DNA from: Chryseobacterium panacisoli | GTDB lineage: Bacteria > Bacteroidota > Bacteroidia > Flavobacteriales > Weeksellaceae | Reading direction: 5' to 3' | NCBI RefSeq assembly: GCF_008274625.1 | Contig: NZ_VTRU01000009.1 | Span: 1-64,000 of the forward strand | DNA: 64,000 nt | Part shown: in pieces, positions 41,908-48,336 of the stretch | How the letters are laid out: each line of letters starts with the position of its first letter | Position numbering within the stretch: position 1 is the first letter of the stretch | Notes under the pieces: generated by a model | Databases searched by the model: none | The model's input: the letters and a program-made list of their open reading frames with translations, nothing else | What the model was told of the DNA's origin: nothing | Translations under genes and position numbers: made by a program

Positions 41908-42087
41908 TCATAGTGAACACAATGGGCTTCTTCCACTCGGACACTTTCCAAAACAGGAAATGTAAGTTTTGTTGTCTGGGCAATATCCGATATCAGGATC
42001 AACACCGCCATTTATTTTTTTAATTATTGAAGCTTTTATTGTTTTACCATTTTTAAGGTCCCTTTTGTGCCATTGCTGGATTTCCAT
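41908..42087 (-). CDS. Candidate double-glycine, four-cysteine bacteriocin-like peptide
   Basis: A 59-codon frame whose C-terminal half has a leader-like SIIKKINGG and then a 31-residue core, VDPDIGYCPDNKTYISC followed by FGKCPSGRSPLCSL. The core has four cysteines and no other ORF covers it. The INGG motif is the double-glycine cleavage site of bacteriocin-type precursors, and Flavobacteriia encode many such short GG-peptides. The only ATG (42087) lies inside the T9SS gene, so the first 25 residues overlap it in another frame and look unnatural. The true start may be a rare codon nearer 42037, or the start may have been lost. The frame ends 58 bases before a terminator. Confidence 0.45.
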   Translation of the reverse strand: MEIQQWHKRDLKNGKTIKASIIKKINGGVDPDIGYCPDNKTYISCFGKCPSGRSPLCSL

Positions 42088-42791
42088 TCAACAATATAAG
42101 TTCCTCCTACATGATTATTTTGAATATCAATTGGCAGCTTGTTTAAGCCAGCTTCTACATCAGTGTTATACGCCCTCACGATCTTGCCATAAATATCAAT
42201 TACATTTATTGAAATCGTCTCCTTAGCTGTAGCAGTGTAGTAAAGTTCAGAGAATCCCAGGCTTGGGTTGTGTACTATAGATGTTTTATTTTGTGGACTG
42301 CTGTTCTTTAATGCATTTGGACTGAAGGCGTTAAATCGAGTAATGCTGAAAGTGTATTTATTTTTAGCAATACAGGTAATAGATGTGCCATATCCAAAGT
42401 TTTGCGAGGAATTTCCTATAGCAGGAATTATTGTTTGATCTCCAACATTTGTATTCAATGGATAATATCCACTGGATAAAAAAGAGGGACTAAAAGTTAG
42501 TTTAACATAGGTAACGGGCGGAGGAGTTCCAGGAAATAAAAAGATGATAGGAAAGCTGTAATCTTTTGAAGAAACAATATCCGTAGAAAAAGAATTTGTT
42601 CGTTCATTAGAACCAATTTTTATATCAAGTGTAGCATTAGTATGAGCATGTCCTGGTGTAGTTTCATCAATGAAATTATCATTTCTGGTTACATTGATTT
42701 TATAAGTATCTATAACCGGACCAATAACTTGTGCAAAAAGATAATTAGTACAAGCAAATAAAAAAAACGGGAGAAGGATAAATTTTTTCAT
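42036..42791 (-). CDS. T9SS-sorted secreted protein of unknown function
   Basis: 251 residues. The signal peptide is MKKFILLPFFLFACTNYLFAQ, followed by a beta-rich middle (about 22-165) of unknown family with TTPGHAHTNATLDIKIG. A type A T9SS sorting domain lies at about 175-251 (IDIYGKIVRAY, GGTYIVEW, KMVKQ end). It should be exported by Sec and then carried to the surface by type IX secretion. Its last codons overlap the frame of the GG-peptide. No enzyme motif is visible. Confidence 0.75.
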   Translation of the reverse strand: MKKFILLPFFLFACTNYLFAQVIGPVIDTYKINVTRNDNFIDETTPGHAHTNATLDIKIGSNERTNSFSTDIVSSKDYSFPIIFLFPGTPPPVTYVKLTFSPSFLSSGYYPLNTNVGDQTIIPAIGNSSQNFGYGTSITCIAKNKYTFSITRFNAFSPNALKNSSPQNKTSIVHNPSLGFSELYYTATAKETISINVIDIYGKIVRAYNTDVEAGLNKLPIDIQNNHVGGTYIVEWKSSNGTKGTLKMVKQ

Positions 42792-42934
42792 TTAATTAAA
42801 TTTTATGTTAGTAATAGATGTTGTTTTAACTCGAGTATAAAATTGAAGGGTATTAATCGTGCTACAAAAGAGCAATTCACAAATGTGGGAGATTGGCCGG
42901 TATCTGTAGGTATTTATCTAATAACTGTTAATTC

Positions 42935-43077
42935 ATGAGGTTGTTTATTCTGCTTTTAACTTATCTCCCATATTCTGCTGTCAATTGAAAAAATACGATT
43001 CAGCGAAACGCGACACTGTTATTTGGAATAGGGATGTAAGAAGAATTGAGGAACAAAATGATGATTGGGCTGTGTAA
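42935..43077 (+). pseudogene. Possible frameshifted small lipoprotein remnant
   Basis: ATG at 42935 gives MRLFILLLTYLPYS, a signal-like start, then a stop. One base out of frame the text continues CCQLKKYDSAKRDTVIWNRD and runs to a stop at 43075. Joining the two would give a small lipoprotein with a cysteine after the hydrophobic segment. It could be chance. The location, between a fragment of another frame and a tRNA relic, fits a decaying accessory region. Confidence 0.3.
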
Positions 43078-43124
43078 TAAAAGCCATGTGAAAAGTATTT
43101 GACTATAAAGGCATTTATGTAAGT

Positions 43125-43180
43125 ACGAACGGGTTTGAATCTCTTGCCGTCCCGATTAAAATCGGGATGCTCTATACTGT
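43125..43180 (-). pseudogene. tRNA-Arg-like relic
   Basis: Aligned to the intact tRNA-Arg at 43268-43341, this stretch keeps GATGCTCTAT (D arm), the CCGTC segment, an anticodon-stem hairpin TCCCG/CGGGA and a TTGAA T-loop trace in the same order and spacing. The anticodon loop has 8 bases and the acceptor and T stems do not pair, so it is not functional. It lies about 90 bases downstream of the array terminator. Confidence 0.55.
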
Positions 43181-43234
43181 CTGATCATTGATGTTGTTGG
43201 ATTGTAAAATAAGATGTGTAACCTCCTAAAACAA

Positions 43235-43266
43235 AAAAACCTCACAATAAAAATTGTGAGGTTTTT
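43235..43266 (-). terminator. Terminator of tRNA array 2
   Basis: Perfect 14-bp stem AAAAACCTCACAAT (43235-43248) / ATTGTGAGGTTTTT (43253-43266), loop AAAA. Confidence 0.85.
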
Positions 43267-43267
43267 G

Positions 43268-43341
43268 TGAGCGCGAAAGGATTCGAACCTTTGACCGTCT
43301 GCTTAGAAGGCAGATGCTCTATCCAGCTGAGCTACGCACCC
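43268..43341 (-). tRNA. tRNA-Arg (anticodon TCT), copy 2
   Basis: The tRNA body is identical base for base to the copy at 35145-35218. It is third in a Ser-Pro-Arg array transcribed leftward. Confidence 0.95.
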
Positions 43342-43373
43342 ATTAAGTAGTTTTGAGAAAACTACTAAAACAG

Positions 43374-43448
43374 TCGGGGCGGCAGGATTCGAACCTGCGA
43401 CCTCCTGGTCCCAAACCAGGCGCGATGACCGGACTACGCTACGCCCCG
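43374..43448 (-). tRNA. tRNA-Pro (anticodon TGG), copy 2
   Basis: Identical to the copy at 35251-35325. The 32-base spacer to tRNA-Arg differs from that of array 1 at only two positions. Confidence 0.95.
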
Positions 43449-43462
43449 AATATATAAATGAG

Positions 43463-43547
43463 CGGAGGGTAAGGGATTCGAACCCTTGCGACACTTTCGC
43501 GTCGACAGTTTAGCAAACTGCTCCATTAACCACTCTGGCAACCCTCC
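43463..43547 (-). tRNA. tRNA-Ser (anticodon GCT)
   Basis: An 85-base class II tRNA. The minus strand starts GGAGGGTTGCCAGAGTGG, the anticodon loop is TTGCTAA, the long variable arm GTCGACGCGAAAGTGTCGC (hairpin) and the T arm GGTTCGAATCC. It is first gene of the array; there is no counterpart in array 1. Confidence 0.95.
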
Positions 43548-43591
43548 TTTTTGTTTATTTTTTAATGATCGTTGTTCCGTTATTGCGAGTG

Positions 43592-43599
43592 CAAATATA
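43592..43599 (-). promoter_or_regulatory. -7 box TATATTTG of tRNA array 2
   Basis: The minus strand reads TATATTTG followed by CA, 45 bases upstream of tRNA-Ser. Confidence 0.55.
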
Positions 43600-43645
43600 G
43601 AACAGATTTCTTTATTTACCAAATAAAATTCAAGAAAAATTTGTG

Positions 43646-43653
43646 TATTTTTG
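43646..43653 (+). promoter_or_regulatory. -7 box TATTTTTG of the amidase gene
   Basis: A TAnnTTTG match 30 bases before the ATG at 43683. It is divergent from the tRNA promoter about 50 bases away. Confidence 0.5.
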
Positions 43654-43682
43654 AAGTAATAAATCATCCAAAAACCAAACTG

Positions 43683-44708
43683 ATGCGTAAGACATTATAT
43701 ATCATCGGATTAAGCACTTTTGTTTTTTCATGTACTTCTCAGCAAAATGTGAAAAAAAATACTTACAAACCGAAAACCCCGATAACACAGGCGAAACCGA
43801 AGGTTCAGACAACACCTCCGGTTGCTCCGAAACCAAAAGTAGTATCCGATCGTGGAGTGGACTTTTTTACTACTAATATAGCAGACCCAACAAAAAATGA
43901 TAATACGATAAGTTATGGTTCTATTGTATCTGCAAAACCAGGAGGATATAAAGTTGTAAAGACATATTTCCCTGCAGTAGCCCAAAATTTCAGACAACGT
44001 TACTTAATATTACATTATACAGCTCTTGCAGATGATAAATCGATTACGGTTCTTACCCAGCAGGCGGTGAGTGCCCACTATCTGGTAAACAATACAGGAG
44101 ATAACGAGATCTATCAGTTGGTAGATGAAAACAAAAGAGCATACCATGCAGGAGTAAGTTCATGGAGAAATGACAAAAATCTTAATGATTCTTCTATTGG
44201 GATTGAAATTGTAAATACCGGCTATACTACAGATGCTGCAGGTAAAAGAACATTTGCTCCTTTTAGTGATGATCAGGTGAAAAAAGTAGCAGCATTGGTT
44301 AAAGATATTGTGGCAAGATATCAGATTCAGCCTACTTATGTACTTGCTCATTCAGATATTGCTCCTACAAGAAAACAGGATCCGGGACCAATGTTCCCAT
44401 GGAAAAAACTATATGATGAATACCAGATTGGAATGTGGTATGATGAAGCAGCCAAGCAAACTTATCTTGAGGCAGCGCAGGCAGACATTACAGCAAGATA
44501 TAATGAATCCAGCTTTATTTTCCTTGTTCAGACTTCATTGCAGAAATTTGGATACGGATTGGAGCCTAGCGGAACCTGGGATGATGCTACCAAGAAAACA
44601 ATTGAAGCATTCCAGTACCATTTCCGTCCGCAGAATTATGACGGAATCATGGATGCCGAAACATGGGCAACACTGCAGGCTTTAAATCAAAAATATCCGG
44701 TAAAATAA
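43683..44708 (+). CDS. Lipoprotein N-acetylmuramoyl-L-alanine amidase with PG-binding domain
   Basis: 341 residues from the ATG at 43683. The longer open frame back to 43572 crosses the promoter and hides the lipoprotein signal. The lipobox is FSC with Cys17. A Pro/Lys/Thr-rich linker (20-60) precedes an Amidase_2 domain (about 95-265) with zinc ligands in LHYTALADDKS (His), the H of AHYLVN, GIEIVN and AHSDIAPTRKQDPGP. A peptidoglycan-binding domain closes it (about 280-338, FGYGLEPSGTWDDATKKTIEAF). It cleaves the amide between MurNAc and the stem peptide in cell-wall turnover or recycling. Confidence 0.92.
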   Translation: MRKTLYIIGLSTFVFSCTSQQNVKKNTYKPKTPITQAKPKVQTTPPVAPKPKVVSDRGVDFFTTNIADPTKNDNTISYGSIVSAKPGGYKVVKTYFPAVAQNFRQRYLILHYTALADDKSITVLTQQAVSAHYLVNNTGDNEIYQLVDENKRAYHAGVSSWRNDKNLNDSSIGIEIVNTGYTTDAAGKRTFAPFSDDQVKKVAALVKDIVARYQIQPTYVLAHSDIAPTRKQDPGPMFPWKKLYDEYQIGMWYDEAAKQTYLEAAQADITARYNESSFIFLVQTSLQKFGYGLEPSGTWDDATKKTIEAFQYHFRPQNYDGIMDAETWATLQALNQKYPVK

Positions 44709-44720
44709 TTCAAATTAAAG

Positions 44721-44742
44721 CGCATCGGTTAGATGCGTTTTT
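44721..44742 (+). terminator. Terminator after the amidase gene
   Basis: Stem CGCATC (44721-44726) / GATGCG (44732-44737), extended by flanking A/T pairs and followed by TTTTTG. Confidence 0.65.
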
Positions 44743-44780
44743 GCTATCTTTAAACGATCAAAAACAGTAAAATATCTGTA

Positions 44781-46181
44781 ATGGAAAATTTCAGGAAAGA
44801 AAGTGATCTATTAGGCGAACTGAATGTGCCTTTAGATGCTTATTATGGGGTTCAGACACAAAGAGCTATCGATAATTTTAAAATTTCAGGACAGCTTTTG
44901 TCTTCATATCCGGATTTCATAAAAGGGTTGGCTTTTGTAAAAAAAGCAGCAGCAAAAACCAATTATGAACTGGGACTTTTAGACGAAAGCCTTTATTTTA
45001 AAATAGCAGAAGCGTGTGATGAAATTGTAGACGGGAAATATCATGACCAGTTTCCGGTAGATATGATTCAGGGTGGGGCAGGAACCTCTATCAACATGAA
45101 TGCCAACGAAGTGATTGCCAATATTGTATTGGAAAAATTAGGAAAAAATAAAGGAGAATATGAATTCTGTTCACCTAATGATCATATCAACCTTTCCCAG
45201 TCAACCAATGATGCTTATCCTACAGCCATCAAAATGGGATTGCTGCAGATGAACATCGGACTGGTAGAAAAGCTTGAAAAAATTATTGCTGCATTCCGTG
45301 CAAAAGGACAGGAATTTCATGATGTTATCAAAATGGGCCGAACACAGCTTCAGGATGCTGTTCCAATGACTTTGGGGCAGGAGTTTGAAGCGTATGCCGC
45401 TACATTAGAAGAAGATATCTCTAAGCTGAATAACAATGCAAATCTTTTTGTAGAAGTAAACATGGGGGCAACGGCTATCGGTACAGGATTAAATGCTCCG
45501 GTGGGTTATGCTACACTTTGTGCTAAAAATTTAGCTCAGATTACAGGATATCCAATTGTTTCAGCACCGGATTTAGTGGAAGCAACACCAGATACAGGAT
45601 CCTATGTAATCTATTCTTCAGCAACCAAGCGTCTTGCTGTAAAACTATCAAAAATCTGTAATGATTTAAGATTACTTTCATCAGGTCCAAGAGCCGGTCT
45701 CTTTGAGATCAACCTTCCGCCAATGCAGCCGGGATCCTCTATTATGCCGGGTAAAGTAAATCCGGTAATTCCGGAAGTGGTAAACCAGGTTTGTTTCAAA
45801 GTATTCGGGAATGATCTTACCGTAACTTTTGCAGCAGAGGCGGGGCAGCTGCAGCTTAATGTAATGGAGCCGGTACTTTCTCATGCGATTATGGAAAATA
45901 TCAACTTCCTTTGCAACGCTTTGGATACCCTTCGTGAGAAATGCGTGGTTGGAATTACGGCCAATAAAGAAATCTGTCTGAATATGGTGAAACACAGCAT
46001 CGGTATTGTAACAGCGCTTAACCCTTATATCGGGTATAAACAGTCTACACAGATTGCGAAAGAAGCTTTGGAAACCGGAAAAAGCGTTTACAACCTTGTT
46101 CTTGAAAAGGGAATTCTTTCCCAGGAGAAACTAGACGAAATCCTTGATCCGAAAAATATGCTGAAACCGCATAACAAATAA
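44781..46181 (+). CDS. aspA: Aspartate ammonia-lyase (aspartase)
   Basis: 466 residues, normal length for the aspartase/fumarase superfamily. It converts L-aspartate to fumarate and ammonia. Visible motifs are GGAGTSINMNANEVIAN near residue 100, NLSQSTNDAYPTA near 135, KMGRTQLQDAVPMTLGQE near 185 and the signature loop GSSIMPGKVNPVIPEV near 320 with its catalytic serine. Length, the KVNPV loop and the NDAYPTAIK text favour aspartase over class II fumarase. A weak -7-like TATCTTTA lies at 44745-44752. It stands as a single gene. Confidence 0.93.
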   Translation: MENFRKESDLLGELNVPLDAYYGVQTQRAIDNFKISGQLLSSYPDFIKGLAFVKKAAAKTNYELGLLDESLYFKIAEACDEIVDGKYHDQFPVDMIQGGAGTSINMNANEVIANIVLEKLGKNKGEYEFCSPNDHINLSQSTNDAYPTAIKMGLLQMNIGLVEKLEKIIAAFRAKGQEFHDVIKMGRTQLQDAVPMTLGQEFEAYAATLEEDISKLNNNANLFVEVNMGATAIGTGLNAPVGYATLCAKNLAQITGYPIVSAPDLVEATPDTGSYVIYSSATKRLAVKLSKICNDLRLLSSGPRAGLFEINLPPMQPGSSIMPGKVNPVIPEVVNQVCFKVFGNDLTVTFAAEAGQLQLNVMEPVLSHAIMENINFLCNALDTLREKCVVGITANKEICLNMVKHSIGIVTALNPYIGYKQSTQIAKEALETGKSVYNLVLEKGILSQEKLDEILDPKNMLKPHNK

Positions 46182-46192
46182 ATTTTATAAAC

Positions 46193-46248
46193 GATGAATG
46201 ATCAATGAATTGATATCCTAAAAAGTTTCTTATCATTGATCATTCATC
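46193..46248. repeat. Perfect 16-bp inverted repeat after aspA
   Basis: GATGAATGATCAATGA (46193-46208) and TCATTGATCATTCATC (46233-46248) with a 24-base loop. There is no T run, so it is a poor intrinsic terminator. Similar TCAATGATTATTCATCAATT text is found near 61873-61893, suggesting a dispersed spacer element. Confidence 0.6.
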
Positions 46249-46268
46249 ATTAATCACTTATAATTCCT

Positions 46269-47123
46269 GTGAGGTTTTTAATCATAATTCCTGCCCATAA
46301 CGAAGAAGACAACCTCTCCTTTACGCTGGATTCTTTACAAAAGCAAAGCAGTAAAGATTTTAAAGTAGTGGTAGTGAATGACGGTTCTGTAGATAGAACC
46401 CCTGAAATCATCAGGAAATATACAAATGCAGATTCGCGTTTTGAAACGATCAATCTTCAGAAATCTGCACATCAGCCCGGATCTAAAGTAGTTCATGCCT
46501 TTAAAAATGGTCTCCGGACTCAATCGATGGATGAATTTGATATCATCTGTAAATTTGATGCCGATATCATCCTTCCTGAAAACTATCTGGCCGCAGTAGA
46601 AGCAGCTTTTGCAAACAATCCGGAATATGGACTTGTAGGAGGTCTTTTGTACATAGAAAAAGACGGAAACTGGATCTATGAAGGAAATTCCAATAAGCAT
46701 CATGTAAGAGGCCCTATGAAGGCTTACCGTAAAGAATGTTTTACTCAGATCAGAGGTTTAAGGGAAACATTGGGCTGGGATAATATTGATTCCATACTAT
46801 TGGAAAATCTTGGGTGGAAGGAAGTTGTTCTTCCGGAACTTCATGTGAAGCTGATTAAAGTAAAAGGAGCTGATTACACCATCCGGCCTGCGGATTATTA
46901 TGGCAGGTACTTTTATTTCTTAGGTCTGAACAGATTTCTGGCTTATATTGCCTCCTCAAAAGAAGCGATGAAAAGCAAGTCTCCATCATTTTTCTTTGAT
47001 ATTGTCAATTCCTATGAAAACTGCAGATCAAAAAAAATGGAGCTTAAAATTACAAAGGAAGAGCAAAAAGCTGTTAATGATCAACGTTGGAGAATGCTGA
47101 AAAAGAAGTGGCTGAAGATGTAG
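46269..47123 (+). CDS. Family 2 glycosyltransferase
   Basis: 284 residues with a GTG start. The GT-A fold signatures are FLIIIPAHNEEDNLSFTLDS at the N-terminus, VVVNDGSVDRTPEI near 37, and the metal-binding KFDADIILPENYL near 98. GWDNIDS follows as the acceptor-side element. It should transfer a sugar from a nucleotide donor to a growing surface polysaccharide or glycolipid; donor and acceptor are unknown. It lies before a second glycosyltransferase, a flippase and an FkbM methyltransferase. There are no transmembrane segments. Confidence 0.88.
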   Translation: MRFLIIIPAHNEEDNLSFTLDSLQKQSSKDFKVVVVNDGSVDRTPEIIRKYTNADSRFETINLQKSAHQPGSKVVHAFKNGLRTQSMDEFDIICKFDADIILPENYLAAVEAAFANNPEYGLVGGLLYIEKDGNWIYEGNSNKHHVRGPMKAYRKECFTQIRGLRETLGWDNIDSILLENLGWKEVVLPELHVKLIKVKGADYTIRPADYYGRYFYFLGLNRFLAYIASSKEAMKSKSPSFFFDIVNSYENCRSKKMELKITKEEQKAVNDQRWRMLKKKWLKM

Positions 47124-47153
47124 AATGTAAATTTTCTATACGTTGTAAATATT

Positions 47154-47226
47154 CATCAATAGAAACGGGCTTTAGCCCGTTTAATTAATAAAAAATAAAA
47201 ATCCACTGGCTTTAGCCAAAACTTAG
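47154..47226 (+). repeat. REP-like composite palindromic module, copy 4
   Basis: ATTCATCAATAGAAA, the palindrome CGGGCT-TT-AGCCCG (47166-47179), about 29 A-rich bases, then GGCTTTAGCCAAAACTTA. It sits between the two glycosyltransferase genes, in the same order and spacing as the copy at 27639. Confidence 0.75.
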
Positions 47227-47239
47227 TTCCCATTCACCA

Positions 47240-48280
47240 GTGAAAAAAATAGCTTACATAGAAATAGATACCCACGCAGAAATTGCCCAGGCTTTCATGG
47301 ATATTATGAAAGATTCCCGGGATTTTGCCGTAGACTATTATTTTTCAAAAAGAATTAAAGATCAGATCAATGATAGCAGTGAAGCTGTGTTTCTATCAGA
47401 CAGCTCTATGATTCTGGATCAGTTAAAGGGGAAAGGATATGATCTGGTTGTTATAGGGACGGTGCATCGTTATTTTAATACTTTTCTGGCAATAACCAAA
47501 AAGTACAATACAGCAATCATTACCCATAATCTTAATTTTACAAAAGCTTCAAAACTGAGCCTGATGAAAAGTGTTTTCAAAGGGGATGTTATTTTCAGAC
47601 TGAAATTGTGGCTCAAAGAAGGATTATTTTATAATACTAAAGTTTATCAGAAGGCTCAGTCTCTTTTAGTGCTGGATGAAGCATTGGTTTCGGAGAGGCA
47701 TCAGTTTTTGCCATTGTTTTATACCAGAGATTTTGATCCAATTAAAAATGATAATCTGATTGTGGTTATTCCGGGAGGAGTTTCTCAGAAGAGAAGAGAT
47801 TATGCTTATATTTTTAAAACAATCCAGGACCTGAAGTCAGATAAACACTGTGAGTTTGTATTCCTTGGAAAAGCAAAAGATGATGAATTAAAACAGCTTG
47901 AACGTCTGTCTCAAAGGCTGCCTGAAAATATCAGTATTACTTATTTCTCTGAAAGAGTTTCTGCCGAAGATTTTGAGAAATGGATGCAGAAAGCAGATGT
48001 TCTGTGGTGTCCCATTCAGCAGGAAACAGAGTTTTTCAGTATGAAAGAAACATATGGAGTGACTAAAATGACGGGAAATCTAGGGGATGCAGTAGCTTAC
48101 GGAAAACTGGCCGTTTTCCCTGGAGATTATCCTTCAAAACTTGAATTTATCATTCCTGAAAAAGAAAAAGTTCTTGATCAGTTAAAGACTTTATCACAGA
48201 CTTCGTTTGACTTTCATAACACTTACAGTAAAGAAGGGGTGCAGGAAAAACTGGAACAGTTTCTAAATAGTCTGATATAA
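47240..48280 (+). CDS. GT-B-type glycosyltransferase-like protein
   Basis: 346 residues with a GTG start just after a REP-like module. The N-terminal half has Rossmann-like strands (KIAYIEIDTHAEIA, YDLVVIGTVHRY, TAIITHNLNF). The C-terminal half has VVIPGGVSQKRRDYAY, FVFLGKAKDDE and the acidic DAVAYGKLAVFPGDYPS near 290, like the donor site of GT4 enzymes. It is probably a cytosolic glycosyltransferase working with the family 2 enzyme upstream. Similarity to named GT families is weak, so the donor is unknown. Confidence 0.65.
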   Translation: MKKIAYIEIDTHAEIAQAFMDIMKDSRDFAVDYYFSKRIKDQINDSSEAVFLSDSSMILDQLKGKGYDLVVIGTVHRYFNTFLAITKKYNTAIITHNLNFTKASKLSLMKSVFKGDVIFRLKLWLKEGLFYNTKVYQKAQSLLVLDEALVSERHQFLPLFYTRDFDPIKNDNLIVVIPGGVSQKRRDYAYIFKTIQDLKSDKHCEFVFLGKAKDDELKQLERLSQRLPENISITYFSERVSAEDFEKWMQKADVLWCPIQQETEFFSMKETYGVTKMTGNLGDAVAYGKLAVFPGDYPSKLEFIIPEKEKVLDQLKTLSQTSFDFHNTYSKEGVQEKLEQFLNSLI

Positions 48281-48336
48281 GTCAGGATACTTCAAGGTAT
48301 GCCTTCACTCTCCTTCGTGTTTTCACTTTAAAAGGC

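Larger units (their letters stand above)
42792..43267. other. Spacer with decayed gene fragments and a tRNA relic
   Basis: 476 bases without an intact gene. It contains a frame 42830-42938 ending QFTNVGDWPVSVGIYLITVNS that looks like the tail of a lost gene, a frameshifted small lipoprotein-like frame (42935-43077), a tRNA-Arg-like relic (43125-43180) and the terminator of tRNA array 2. Confidence 0.55.

Noticed and set aside
35145..43448. Prophage or integrative element with integrase
   Set aside because: No integrase, recombinase, relaxase or phage structural gene is visible between the two tRNA pairs, so I describe only a tRNA-bracketed accessory segment.
43303..43667. Open frames of 63 and 77 codons on the minus strand
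   Set aside because: They run through the tRNA-Arg, tRNA-Pro and tRNA-Ser genes and are chance frames in structural RNA.
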